64,000 bases of DNA from Streptomyces katrae (GCF_000717655.1 NZ_JNZY01000043.1:62001-126000); one strand, 5' to 3'. Shown: positions 17,126 to 25,479, counted from the stretch's first letter. The notes: generated from the sequence alone by a model not told the origin. A program made the numbers and translations.

Positions 17126-18292
17126 CTACTCGGCCGGGTCCGGGGCGGGGGCCGGGGCGGCCGCCTGCATGCCGGGCAGGCCGAGCCCGGTGAACAGGGC
17201 GACCAGGGTGGTGCCGAGGTCGTTCACGACGTCCGAGGCCTTGTCCTTGGCGTTGGTCGTGCAGCCGCAGGGGCCGGCCGCCTTGGCGACTTCGTCGACG
17301 GAGGCCTTGAGGTGGTCGACCGCGGCGGCGACGGCGTCGAGGGGGGCACCGGCCCTGCCGGCCCGCGCGGAGACGGGGGCGACGGCGGGCAGGGGCGCCG
17401 GGACCGCGGCCGGGAGGGTGACGGGCTTGGCGACCTCGGCGGGGGGCTTGGCCACTTGGGCGGGGGGCTTGGCGGCCTCCACCGGCTTGGCGGCCTCCAC
17501 CGGCTTCGCGACCTCGGCCGGAGGCTTCGCCGCATCGGCCGGGGGCTTCGCGGCCTCCACCGGCTTGACCGCCTCGGCCGGAGGCTTGGCCGCCTCCACC
17601 GGGGGCTTCGCCGCCTCCACCGGAGGCTTCGCGGCCTCCACCGGCTTGACCGCCTCGGCCGGAGGCTTGGCCGCCTCCACCGGCTTCGCGGCCTCGGCCG
17701 GAGGCTTGGCCGCCTCCACCGGGGGCTTCGCCGCCTCCACCGGCTTGACCGCCTCGGCCGGAGGCTTGGCCGCCTCCACCGGCTTCGCGGCCTCGGCCGG
17801 GGGCTTGGCCGCCTCCGCCGGAGGCTTCGCCGCCTCGGCGGGCGGCTTCGCTGCCTCCGCCGGGGGCTTGACCGCATCGGCCGGAGGCTTCGCCACCTCC
17901 GCGGGCGGCTTGGGCAGCACCACCGGCTCCGCCGGGGTGTCGGCCGGGGGCTTGGCCTGCGCAGCCGGGGCCGCCGCCGCGAACGTCTGCTTCAGGCCCG
18001 CGAGCGCCGCGTCGATCTTCTGCTTGTGCGCGGCCAGGGTCGCCTCCGGGAGCTTCCCGTCCGGCGACTTCAGGACCTCCCCGAGGAAGTTGGTGACGGG
18101 CGTGATCAGCACGCCTGCGGAGCCCAGGGCCTGCACCTGCGCGGTCAGCGCCTCGGTACCCGGGATGGACTTCTTCGCCACGGGTGCCGACGGCTTGGCG
18201 GGGGCGTTGGCCGCCCCGGCCAGGCCGGGGGACGCGGACAGCAGCGTCACGCAGAGGGCGGCGGGGAGGGTGTAGCGGGTGATGCGGTGCAA
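17126..18292 (-). CDS. Secreted Pro/Ala/Lys-repeat protein
   Basis: A 388-residue protein. A TTG start at 18292 with AGGAGAG upstream gives an N terminus HRITRYTLPAALCVTLL and an AGAAN-type signal-peptidase site, so it is probably secreted. Residues about 40-125 form a helical domain. The centre (about 130-300) is a run of roughly thirty near-identical units EAAKPP[A/V] or VEAAKP, giving a stiff, extended Pro/Ala/Lys spacer. The C-terminal 85 residues are helical with a CGC motif. The repeat DNA (17430-17930) consists of repeated 15-21 bp units. Wall-spanning or surface-display use is plausible, but no sortase motif is present. Confidence 0.7.
   Translation of the reverse strand: MHRITRYTLPAALCVTLLSASPGLAGAANAPAKPSAPVAKKSIPGTEALTAQVQALGSAGVLITPVTNFLGEVLKSPDGKLPEATLAAHKQKIDAALAGLKQTFAAAAPAAQAKPPADTPAEPVVLPKPPAEVAKPPADAVKPPAEAAKPPAEAAKPPAEAAKPPAEAAKPVEAAKPPAEAVKPVEAAKPPVEAAKPPAEAAKPVEAAKPPAEAVKPVEAAKPPVEAAKPPVEAAKPPAEAVKPVEAAKPPADAAKPPAEVAKPVEAAKPVEAAKPPAQVAKPPAEVAKPVTLPAAVPAPLPAVAPVSARAGRAGAPLDAVAAAVDHLKASVDEVAKAAGPCGCTTNAKDKASDVVNDLGTTLVALFTGLGLPGMQAAAPAPAPDPAE
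17430..17930. repeat. Tandem coding repeat (EAAKPP units)
   Basis: About 500 bp of imperfect 15-21 bp units built on GGCGGCTTCGGC/CTCCACCGGCTT variants. They encode the Pro/Ala/Lys spacer of the secreted protein. Longer blocks (for example around 17575-17700 and 17690-17800) are themselves nearly identical, showing recent duplication. Confidence 0.8.
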
Positions 18293-18572
18293 GTTCTCTC
18301 TCCTGTTCAGAGGCAGAGTGGTGACATGGGACGTGGGACACGGGACATGTCGGGGGCACGGGACTTGCCCCTGTCCACTCACGGCCACTCCGTCACATCC
18401 GGCAACCGGAGACCGGCCCGCACACCCCGGCGAAACGCCTTGAATTCGGCGCTCCCCACCCTGTGACCTGCACTGATCGCTTCACCCTTCAGCTGTGCTG
18501 CACCCTCGTGACACCCTCACCCTGAGTGATCGCGACGGCTGTCGGACCCCCACCCCGGCCTGCCCCCCTTGG

Positions 18573-20132
18573 TCAGGCCGGAGTGGAGGAGCGCTCTGCC
18601 TGCCGGTCGGCGGTCCTCGGGCCGGCCTGCCCGATCCGGCCCGCCCGGTCGCCCCGGCGGGGTCGGCGGTCTCGGCGGGCGGGCGCCAGGCCGTACAGCG
18701 CCAGGCCGATGGCCAGCAGGAACACCGCACAGGCCGCCTCGAAGGCGAACGCGTACCCGCCCGTGGCGGCCGCCGGGTCCCCGGCGGCCAGCAGGGAGGC
18801 CGTCCGGGCGTCGGCGGCCGAGGTGATCAGGGCCAGGCTGATGGTGGGTCCGGCCAGGATGGCCGTGTTGACCACCGCCCCGGCCAGGGCGGACTGCTCC
18901 TCCGGGACCCCGCTGACGGCCCCCGGCACCGCGGCGGACATCAGCGTGCCGATGCCGGCCGACAGGACGACCAGGCCCGACAGGACCCACGGCGTCGAGC
19001 CCGTACGCAGCCCCACGCCGCCGATCAGGAACAGGCCGGCGGCGATGACCGCCAGTCCCCCCACCGCCACCGCGCGGATGCCGAGGCGGGCGACGATCCG
19101 GCCCGCGACGAAGCCGACACCCAGCAGCATCGCGCTGTACGGGATGAAGGCCAGCGCGTTCTGCAGCGCCGAATAGCCGCGTACCTGCTGGAAGTAGAGA
19201 GCCAGCAGGAAGGCGGTGCTCGCGCCGATCGCCGGGCCGAGCAGCGCGCAGACCAGCGCGGTCGCCCGGTAGCGCGAGGCGAGGAAGCCGGGCGGCAGCA
19301 GGGGCGCGCGGACGCGCTGCTGGGCCGCGACGAACACGGCGAGCAGGACCGCGCCCAGCGCGAGCGGGGCCAGGACCTGCGGCGCGGCCCAGCCGTGCGG
19401 CCCGACCATCACGAAGCCGTAGCCGAGGGTGGAGAGCGCGAGGGTGCCGAGTACGGCGCCGAGAAGGTCCACGGGGACCCGTACGGGCGCGGGCCCGGCC
19501 GGCAGCGACCGGGGGGTGAGGGCCAGTACGGCGGCGGCCGCGGCGGCGAGCAGTCCGAAGCTCCACCGCCAGTTCAGCCAGGCGACGAGCGCCCCGCTGA
19601 GCACGATGCCGACGGCGGCGCCCAGGCTGGCCAGCAGCCCCCATCGGGCCAGCGCGGTGGCCCTGGCCTTGCCTTCGGGAAAGACGACCCGCAGCAGGGC
19701 CATGGCCGCGGGGGCGGCGAGGGCGGCGCCGCAGCCCTGGAGGAAACGGGCGGCGAGGACGGTGTGCGAGCTGGGGGCCAGCGCCGCGGCGAGGGAGGCG
19801 ACGGCGAACAGGGCCGTGCCCCGGGTGAACAGCCGGCGCTGCCCGATCCGGTCGGTGAGCCGCCCGCCGAGCAGCAGCAGCCCGCTGAAGGCCAGGCCGT
19901 ACGCGGCGCTGTCGATGATGAGGTCGATCCGGCTCAGGCCGAGTTCCCGCTGCATGGCCGGACCGGCGGCGAACGTCACCGACACCGAGGCGTTGAGCAT
20001 GAGCTGCAGGGCGCCGAGGATCGCGAACCGCGCCCAGGTGTTCCGCGGAGGCGGGGCGGCCAGGGGCTCGGCGTGGGCATGGGCCTGGGCCTTCACCCGG
20101 GCCTGGGCCTGGGCCTCTGGGGAGTCGTCCAT
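18573..20132 (-). CDS. MFS drug/proton antiporter, DHA2 (EmrB/QacA) type
   Basis: A 519-residue permease with about 14 hydrophobic segments, the DHA2 count. Motif A is LLLGGRLTDRIGQRRLF and motif C-like GLLASLGAAVGIVLSG lies in helix 5. It would export hydrophobic toxins using the proton gradient. The first 25 residues are an unusual Ala/Gln/His stretch (AQAQARVKAQAHAHAE) encoded by short repeats. It is transcribed alone, and no TetR gene is adjacent. Confidence 0.87.
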   Translation of the reverse strand: MDDSPEAQAQARVKAQAHAHAEPLAAPPPRNTWARFAILGALQLMLNASVSVTFAAGPAMQRELGLSRIDLIIDSAAYGLAFSGLLLLGGRLTDRIGQRRLFTRGTALFAVASLAAALAPSSHTVLAARFLQGCGAALAAPAAMALLRVVFPEGKARATALARWGLLASLGAAVGIVLSGALVAWLNWRWSFGLLAAAAAAVLALTPRSLPAGPAPVRVPVDLLGAVLGTLALSTLGYGFVMVGPHGWAAPQVLAPLALGAVLLAVFVAAQQRVRAPLLPPGFLASRYRATALVCALLGPAIGASTAFLLALYFQQVRGYSALQNALAFIPYSAMLLGVGFVAGRIVARLGIRAVAVGGLAVIAAGLFLIGGVGLRTGSTPWVLSGLVVLSAGIGTLMSAAVPGAVSGVPEEQSALAGAVVNTAILAGPTISLALITSAADARTASLLAAGDPAAATGGYAFAFEAACAVFLLAIGLALYGLAPARRDRRPRRGDRAGRIGQAGPRTADRQAERSSTPA

Positions 20133-20255
20133 GCCGCGAGTCTGGCAGTCGGCATCAGCGGCGGGAGGCGCCGCAGGGCCAGTCCGTCAGGTCTGCCGGC
20201 GCCTCTGCGGCCGCCTCTGCCACCAGTGCTCCCGGCGCTTCCGGCGCTTCCGCCG

Positions 20256-21239
20256 TCAGGATTCCTTCGGCAGCAACACCACGCGGCTGCCGTGCAGCTC
20301 GCCGTCCTCGATGCGCCGGTGCGTACGGGCCGCCTCCGACAGGGGGACCCGCTCGATGGAACGGGCGCGCAGCTTGCCGTTCGCCAGCAGGCGGTTGATC
20401 GAGACGGCGGCCTCGGCGAGTTCGGCCGACGTGGCGTGCGAGATCACGAAGCCGACGACGGAGCCGTCCTTCATGTAGAGCGGACCGGCGGGCAGGACCG
20501 GCTGGGAGCGGGCGCCGGCGAGGAGCACGATCCGCCCGCGGGGGGCGAGCAGTGCGACGGCGGCGGCCAGGTCGTTCGTGCCCGAGGTGTCGATGTGGAC
20601 GTCGATGCCCTGCGGGCTGGACTCCCGGATGCGGGCGGTCAGTTCGGGGTCGCCGTAGTCGAGGACGGTCTCGGCTCCGAGCGCCCGGCAGTGCTCGGCG
20701 TCGCGCGCAGCGGCGGTGGCGACGACCCGGGCGCCGGCCTCGACGGCCATGACGATCAGGGCGCTGCCCACGTTCCCGGCGGCGCCGGCGACGAGGACGG
20801 TCTCGCCGGGACGGACCCGGCCGTGGGTGAACAGCGCGAGGTACGCGGTGCCCGCGGGGTGCACGACCGCGACGGCCTCGGCGGCGTCCGTGGCGGCGGG
20901 CAGCCGGTAGAGGCGGTCGGAAGGGACCACGGCCTGTTCGGCGGCGGCGCCCTGGCGGCCGCCGTGGCCGAGGCTGTTGCACCAGACGCGGTCCCCGGGG
21001 GCGAAGCCCGCGGCGCCGGGGCCGGCGGACACGACCGTACCCACCAGATCGCGGCCGATCACGAAGGGGAACTCGACGGGGGTGCGGAACAGCCCGGACC
21101 GCACGAAGGTGTCCACCGGGTTGACGGACACCGCCTCGACCTCGACCAGGACGTCCGTCGGGCCGGGGGCCGGAGGGGCCATCTCGCCGTAGCGGATGTT
21201 CTCGGCGGGGCCCAGTTCTTCGATGAAAGCTGCACGCAT
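20256..21239 (-). CDS. Zinc-free MDR oxidoreductase (NADPH:quinone reductase-like)
   Basis: A 327-residue medium-chain dehydrogenase/reductase. The N-terminal GroES-like part includes VNPVDTFVRSG and IGRDLVGTVV. The Rossmann part has VLVAGAAGNVGSALI, an AXXGXXG-type NADPH loop. Zinc ligands are absent, placing it among quinone oxidoreductases (zeta-crystallin-like), cytoplasmic enzymes that reduce quinones or enones. It stands upstream of, and in the same direction as, the 18573 MFS gene (about 120-bp gap). Confidence 0.87.
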   Translation of the reverse strand: MRAAFIEELGPAENIRYGEMAPPAPGPTDVLVEVEAVSVNPVDTFVRSGLFRTPVEFPFVIGRDLVGTVVSAGPGAAGFAPGDRVWCNSLGHGGRQGAAAEQAVVPSDRLYRLPAATDAAEAVAVVHPAGTAYLALFTHGRVRPGETVLVAGAAGNVGSALIVMAVEAGARVVATAAARDAEHCRALGAETVLDYGDPELTARIRESSPQGIDVHIDTSGTNDLAAAVALLAPRGRIVLLAGARSQPVLPAGPLYMKDGSVVGFVISHATSAELAEAAVSINRLLANGKLRARSIERVPLSEAARTHRRIEDGELHGSRVVLLPKES

Positions 21240-21325
21240 GAGGCGATCCTCGCAAGTGCTCCCGGGTTCGCGCAGAGCGCCGCGAAGGCTTCGTCAACTC
21301 CCGGTGCCGGCGGACCCGGGAAAGA

Positions 21326-21363
21326 CCGAAGGGCCGCTACGGGGGGTGTGAGCGGCCCTTCGG
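21326..21363 (-). terminator. Terminator after the FMN reductase gene
   Basis: A perfect 13-bp stem (21326-21338 with 21351-21363) and a 12-nt loop lie 55 bp past the stop of the leftward FMN reductase gene. Confidence 0.8.
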
Positions 21364-21417
21364 AGAGGGGGGATCGAGCAGGAGCTGGCGACTCCGGCCG
21401 GTGGGGGTGGTGCGGGC

Positions 21418-21996
21418 TCAGAGGTTGGCGGCCGCGTTCGCGCGGGTCTCGCGGATCTTCGTACCGAGCGCGGAGAGCAGCCCCTGCAGGATCTCGATGG
21501 TGGTCTCGTCCGTCAGGTTGCCGCCGTCGTCGAAGCGCTCCTGGGCGCGGAAGATCATCAGCTCGGGCTTGCCGACGACCTTGGAGTCCGTCCACAGGAA
21601 CATCTGGCGCAGCGCGAGCTGGGCGCGCACGGTGCCGAAGTTGGTCTGCGCGGCGCCGGCGATCGCGATCGGCTTGCCGGTCAGCGAGGAGTTGAGGGCC
21701 GGGCGGCTCGCCCAGTCCAGGGCGTTCTTCAGGACACCGGGGATCCCGTAGTTGTACTCGGGGGTGGCGATGAAGATGCCGTCCGCCTCGGCGATGCGGC
21801 GCCGCAGGTCGGCCACGGCGACCGGGGCGGGCTCGACGTCGTGGTCGGTGTCGTAGGGCGGGATGTCGCGCAGGCCCTCGTAGATCTCGATGGCCAGGTC
21901 ACCGGGGGCGAACTTCTGGGCGGCGCGCACGAGGGCGCTGTTGTACGAGGCGCCGCGCAGGCTGCCGGAGATGGCCAGGATCTTGAGCTCGGGCAT
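21418..21996 (-). CDS. NADPH-dependent FMN reductase / azoreductase-like flavoprotein
   Basis: A 192-residue flavodoxin-fold enzyme: ISGSLRGASYNSAL (FMN phosphate loop), TPEYNYGIPGVLKNALDW (FMN isoalloxazine loop) and GKPIAIAGAAQTNFGT. The family includes SsuE-, ArsH- and chromate/quinone/azo-reducing enzymes. The start MPELKILAIS with a GGAAGGA site is preferred over 22047. It is divergent from the pirin gene across a 250-bp region with a paired TGTCAGTTAT motif, so the two may respond to the same redox signal. At the edge of a putative diazo cluster, quinone or azo detoxification is plausible. Confidence 0.88.
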   Translation of the reverse strand: MPELKILAISGSLRGASYNSALVRAAQKFAPGDLAIEIYEGLRDIPPYDTDHDVEPAPVAVADLRRRIAEADGIFIATPEYNYGIPGVLKNALDWASRPALNSSLTGKPIAIAGAAQTNFGTVRAQLALRQMFLWTDSKVVGKPELMIFRAQERFDDGGNLTDETTIEILQGLLSALGTKIRETRANAAANL

Positions 21997-22128
21997 GAAC
22001 TGTCCTTCCGCAAAGGTGACATGCGCAGCGAATGCCGTGTCCGGCACGCCCCTGCGAGGTGAACGTCGGTGAATGGGCAGGAGTCTGTCCGCGCAGGCGA
22101 TGCGCCGACAACGGCGGTGGGCGGTATC

Positions 22129-22197
22129 TGTCAGTTATCGGCGGACGGGACGGTCCGCAGGGCTTGATCGAGGACGGGACCTCCCGTATAACTGACA
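22129..22197. promoter_or_regulatory. Distant inverted pair TGTCAGTTAT / ATAACTGACA
   Basis: TGTCAGTTAT (22129-22138) and its exact complement ATAACTGACA (22188-22197) face each other 49 bp apart between the divergent FMN reductase and pirin genes. Each copy sits closer to one of the two starts, as expected for one regulator binding both promoters or looping. This motif differs from the TGAAC dyad next to it. Confidence 0.5.
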
Positions 22198-22209
22198 CAC
22201 GAACTGAAC

Positions 22210-22225
22210 TGAACTGTACGGTTCA
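22210..22225. promoter_or_regulatory. TGAAC-N6-GTTCA dyad (site A), putative TetR operator before pirin
   Basis: TGAACTGTACGGTTCA is a 5+5 inverted repeat 23 bp upstream of the pirin start, preceded by two more GAACT direct copies. The same dyad occurs at 25464-25479 and 32477-32492 and nowhere else noticed in the window. Confidence 0.65.
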
Positions 22226-22248
22226 TTCGCCGAGGGAGAGAAGGCATC

Positions 22249-23154
22249 ATGACCACGCACGTTTCCGCTGTCGAGACCACCGCCGCGACCACGTCCGCGA
22301 CCCGCTCGGTGATCGACGTACTGCAGCCGGTCCACACCCTCGAGGGCGAGGGCTTCCCGGTCCGCCGCCCCTTCCCCACGCCGCAGATCCCGCAGCTGGA
22401 CCCCTTCCTGATGGTCGACCAGGTCGGCCCGGTGGACCTCGGCCCGGGCGAACCCAAGGGCGCCCCCGACCACCCGCACCGCGGCTTCGAGACCATCGCG
22501 TACGTGATGGAGGGCGACATCGAGTACGCGGACTCCACCGGCAACCGCGGGGTCGTACCGCCCGGGGGGGTCCAGTGGCTGACGGCGGGCGCGGGCGTGG
22601 TGCACTCCGCCCAGCCGACCGACGCCTTCCGCGCGGCCGGGGGCCTCCAGCACAACCTGCAGATCTGGGTGAACCTGCCCGCCGCCCGCAAGGGGCTGCG
22701 CCCGCGCACCCAGAACCACGGCGCTGCGCAGATCCCGGTGGTCCGGAACGTGGACGGCTCCTGGTTCAAGGTCATCGCCGGCTCGGCGCTCGGCGTGACC
22801 GGACCCTTCGACACCCAGGTCCCGGTGACGGTCGTGCACGCCTCCATCGCCCCGGGCGCGAGCGCGGTACTCCCGGCGCCGGCGGGCCGCAACGCGGCGG
22901 TGTACGTCCTGTCCGGCAGCGGCAAGGTCGCCTCGAGCGAGCTGGCCGACGGCGAACTGGCCGTACTCGGCGACGACGGCGACACGGTGTGCGTCGAGGG
23001 GGGCCCGGTCGGCGCCGACCTCCTCTTCCTGACGGGCGAGCCGATCGGCGAACCGGTCTTCCGCGCCGGCCCGTTCGTGATGAACACTCCGGAGGAGATC
23101 GACCAGGCCTTCGACGACTACGCGGCGGACCGCCTGGGCCGCTACGAGGACTGA
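22249..23154 (+). CDS. Pirin family protein
   Basis: A 301-residue bicupin. The first cupin has GEGFPVRRPF, DPFLMVDQVG and HPHRGFETI with metal ligands His75 and His77. GVVHSAQ supplies His119, but the Glu normally two residues later is Ala121, so the standard three-His/one-Glu site is incomplete. The second cupin is shorter. Pirins of bacteria include quercetinases and redox-sensing partners. A TetR-type operator (22210-22225) in its promoter matches those before the diazotisation operon and the nitrate module, suggesting a co-regulated role such as oxidising or protecting an aromatic intermediate. Confidence 0.9.
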   Translation: MTTHVSAVETTAATTSATRSVIDVLQPVHTLEGEGFPVRRPFPTPQIPQLDPFLMVDQVGPVDLGPGEPKGAPDHPHRGFETIAYVMEGDIEYADSTGNRGVVPPGGVQWLTAGAGVVHSAQPTDAFRAAGGLQHNLQIWVNLPAARKGLRPRTQNHGAAQIPVVRNVDGSWFKVIAGSALGVTGPFDTQVPVTVVHASIAPGASAVLPAPAGRNAAVYVLSGSGKVASSELADGELAVLGDDGDTVCVEGGPVGADLLFLTGEPIGEPVFRAGPFVMNTPEEIDQAFDDYAADRLGRYED

Positions 23155-23201
23155 GATCCGCACCGGATCCCGTCGGCGCCCGGACCGCGGAGCACCCGTC
23201 T

Positions 23202-23298
23202 AAGGGCTGTCCCGTAATCCCCGGTGGATCAGCGCGCGGCGTCGGATGCGGTGCATCGCAAGGCGGAGGAGCGTCCGCATACTGGGCGTATTCGGGCC
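23202..23298. mobile_element. Remnant of a small repeat (MITE-like end)
   Basis: The stretch begins AAGGGCTGTCCCGTAATCCC and continues through GGCGTCGGATGCGGTGCATC. From memory this resembles the short non-coding repeats, ending in the complement of GGGCTGTCCCGTAATC, that are scattered in Streptomyces genomes. Only one end is visible. It overlaps the 3' end of the leftward hypothetical gene, whose last codons read as repeat rather than protein. Confidence 0.4.
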
Positions 23299-24689
23299 AG
23301 AGCGGGCTGGGCGATGTCGGCGCCGGCGGAGAGCAGTGTACGGAGTCGGTCAATGCGGGTCAGGGCCGCCGGAGCGTCCGGTTCCGGTTCCGCGGCCTGG
23401 CGGGCCAGGGCATGGATGGCGGCCGCTGCCTCCTCCCTGTCGGGATCGGGCACGTCGCGGCTCGTCAGGACGAGCTCGAGGAGCCGGGTGAGGTCGTCGC
23501 CGCCGGGCGTCGTGGCGTGGTTGTTCTGGAAGTCCCTGACGACAATGTCCTGGGGCCGGTTGATGAACGTGGTGTTCTCGCCCTGGAAGTAGAAGTTCTC
23601 CGACATTCCTGCTCCTGAGATGACGACGACGTTGCCGGTGGCGGGGACGGCCGGCCGCAGGGCGGCCTTGATCGCGCCCTCGGCCCGGCGGACAGCGGCG
23701 AAGGCCGCCGCATCGTTCGAGCGCGGGGACAGCCCGTCCGCGGCTTCCACGGAACTCAGGACCCGGTTGATGCCGCCGAAGAGGAGCCGGAAGTATGCGG
23801 TCGAGGTCTGCTCGATCGAAAAGACGATCTTCTCCCCCTCATGGACCGGGCCGTCGAGCGCGTGGAAGAACGCCAGGCAGGGGAGGCGTTCGGATCCGAT
23901 GCCGAGTCGGGAAGCGATCTCGTACGCACCCTGCGGATCGTACGGAGTCCACCGGAGCCAGCGGACCGCGTTCATGACCCGGTACAGCTCGGGCTCCATG
24001 TGGCGTCGCCAGTACTTCCTGGCCGCCGCCCGGTCGGCACGCCGCTCCACGGCGAAGACCCGGGTGGCGGGGCCGGACAGGACGTTCAGGTCGTCGAAGT
24101 GGGTCCGCACGTACGTGGCCAGCTCGGCGTCGGCCTCGGTGTAGAGCAGGACACCCCACAGGCGAGGGCCGCCGGCGGGCGCCACCGCCCGTTCCGCCAG
24201 CGGCAGCCAGCTGAGCAGCTCGTCCGCGTGGGAAGGCGCGGCCAGCATGTAGTCGGCCTGGGCCGGGTGCAGGACGGAGAGCACGATCAGATCCCCATCG
24301 GACAGCTCCGTACTCCGCAGGGGTAATGCATCCGGCAGGCGTTCGTCCGTCGCCGCGTCGGTGAGCCAGGTGCCCAGGACGGGGTTCCGGTCCGGCGGCC
24401 GATCAGCGTCGGAAGCGGCCTCCGGACGGAGGGTCCCCGCGCGCCGAGCCTCGTCCAGGCAGCGGACCTTCAGGGTGCGGACGTCGATCGAGCCGGCGTC
24501 GGGAACGTCGACCGCCAGGACCTCCCCGTGGATGCGCCGGTCGAGTGCTCGCCAGCGGTCGAGTCCCGCATCGGCCCCGAAGTTGCGGAGTCTCAGCCGC
24601 CACTCCAGGGTCCTCGCGGCCCCGCCGCTGTACGTCCCGTAATCGACCGCCGCCCAGTCCCCTTCGGCGACCACGACGTTCAGCTGCAT
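23229..24689 (-). CDS. Uncharacterised 486-residue protein, C terminus probably altered
   Basis: I do not recognise a family. The first 150 residues have a beta-rich pattern ending in LRSTELSDGDLIVLSVLHP, reminiscent of ubiquitin-like folds of secretion-system accessory proteins. The central part (about 150-340) is mixed alpha/beta, and GNVVVISGAGMSENFYFQG lies near 350. About residues 410-465 are helical. The last 18 residues (PVCGRSSALRC...) are encoded within the putative repeat remnant at 23202-23298, so the native end may be lost. It is cytoplasmic, with no signal or membrane segment. It sits between the pirin gene and the tetR gene and has no obvious link to the cluster chemistry. Confidence 0.6.
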   Translation of the reverse strand: MQLNVVVAEGDWAAVDYGTYSGGAARTLEWRLRLRNFGADAGLDRWRALDRRIHGEVLAVDVPDAGSIDVRTLKVRCLDEARRAGTLRPEAASDADRPPDRNPVLGTWLTDAATDERLPDALPLRSTELSDGDLIVLSVLHPAQADYMLAAPSHADELLSWLPLAERAVAPAGGPRLWGVLLYTEADAELATYVRTHFDDLNVLSGPATRVFAVERRADRAAARKYWRRHMEPELYRVMNAVRWLRWTPYDPQGAYEIASRLGIGSERLPCLAFFHALDGPVHEGEKIVFSIEQTSTAYFRLLFGGINRVLSSVEAADGLSPRSNDAAAFAAVRRAEGAIKAALRPAVPATGNVVVISGAGMSENFYFQGENTTFINRPQDIVVRDFQNNHATTPGGDDLTRLLELVLTSRDVPDPDREEAAAAIHALARQAAEPEPDAPAALTRIDRLRTLLSAGADIAQPALARIRPVCGRSSALRCTASDAAR

Positions 24690-24729
24690 GCGACCCCACC
24701 CTCGTTCGGCGTCGATTCCCCGTCGAAGG

Positions 24730-25389
24730 CTACGTGTTGACCGCGTACTGGTGGAGGAACATGTCCACCCCGCCCTGGATGAGGCGTTCCGCCAGGTCCT
24801 CGTCCAGGGCCGTGCCGTACGCGCCGTAGACCAGGTGGGGGGAGAGGACCAGGCCGGAGAGCTGGAGGACGGCCAGTTCCATGTCCGGGATGCGCAGCAG
24901 GCCGCGGTCGTCGAGGCGGCCCAGGGCCGCGGCCAGGGCGGCGTGCTGGCGGCCGGGGCCCTCCTCCTGCCAGGTGGCGCCGAGCTCCGGGAAGCGGTGG
25001 CGTTCCCCCGCGATCACGTTGCGCAGCGCCAGCACCTCCGGGGTGGTGAGACCGGCGACCCAGGTGCGGCAGGCCTCCAGCAGGTCGGTGCGGACGTCGT
25101 CCGACTCGGCGAGCCGGGCCTGGATCACCGACTGGGCCACCTCCAGCGCCTCGTCGAGCGTCTGCCCGATCACGGCGTTGAACAGGTTCTCCTTGCTGCC
25201 GAAGTGGTTGTAGATGGTGACCTTCGAGACGCCGGCCTCGGCGGCGAGCTGGTCCACCCCGGCTCCGAAGCCCTCGCGCAGGAACACCGTGCGGGCCGCC
25301 TCCAGGATGGCCTCGCGCTTGCGCGCTGCGCGCGCACCGGTGGGCACGGGCTGCTGCTGGGCTTCGGTGGCGCTGGTCCTTGCGGTCAT
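24730..25389 (-). CDS. TetR family regulator, likely repressor of the diazotisation regulon
   Basis: A 219-residue regulator. The N-terminal helix-turn-helix is VDQLAAEAGVSKVTIYNHFGSK (read as LAAEAGVSKVTIYNHFGSK), preceded by a basic ARKREAILEAA helix. The C-terminal domain (about 90-210) is of the AefR-like TetR_C type and would bind the inducer. It is divergent from the SRPBCC-cre operon. TGAAC-based dyads in the shared promoter (25436-25479) recur before the pirin gene and the nitrate module, so this regulator is the best candidate for all three. The start at 25389 (MTARTS) is preferred; the longer frame from 25434 would run into the operator. Confidence 0.88.
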   Translation of the reverse strand: MTARTSATEAQQQPVPTGARAARKREAILEAARTVFLREGFGAGVDQLAAEAGVSKVTIYNHFGSKENLFNAVIGQTLDEALEVAQSVIQARLAESDDVRTDLLEACRTWVAGLTTPEVLALRNVIAGERHRFPELGATWQEEGPGRQHAALAAALGRLDDRGLLRIPDMELAVLQLSGLVLSPHLVYGAYGTALDEDLAERLIQGGVDMFLHQYAVNT

Positions 25390-25435
25390 GTCGGTCCCTG
25401 TTCCTCGAAGGTGCGGGTCCAGTCTAGGACCCAAC

Positions 25436-25479
25436 TGAACTGTACCGTTGCGTTCAGTTGAACTGAACTGTATGGTTCA
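25436..25479. promoter_or_regulatory. TGAAC-N6-GTTCA dyads (site B) in the tetR/diazotisation promoter
   Basis: The full dyad TGAACTGTATGGTTCA is at 25464-25479. An imperfect copy, TGAACTGTACCGTTGC, is at 25436-25451. Between them GTTCAGTT-G-AACTGAAC (25452-25468) forms another near-perfect palindrome. This cluster between divergent tetR and the SRPBCC-led operon fits autoregulation plus repression of the operon. TATGGT inside the full dyad could be the -10 of the rightward promoter. Confidence 0.7.

Noticed and set aside
17430..17930. Possible CRISPR array
   Set aside because: The units are short, contiguous, in frame and without unique spacers; they encode protein repeats.
18320..18370. 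Short GGGAC(A/G)-rich direct repeats upstream of the repeat-protein gene
   Set aside because: The copies are short and irregular, with no dyad symmetry or clear relation to the promoter.
16400..18466. Long forward frame opposite the protease and repeat-protein genes
   Set aside because: Its low-complexity Leu/Arg/Gly repeats mirror the EAAKPP repeat DNA, and it has no ribosome site or domain.
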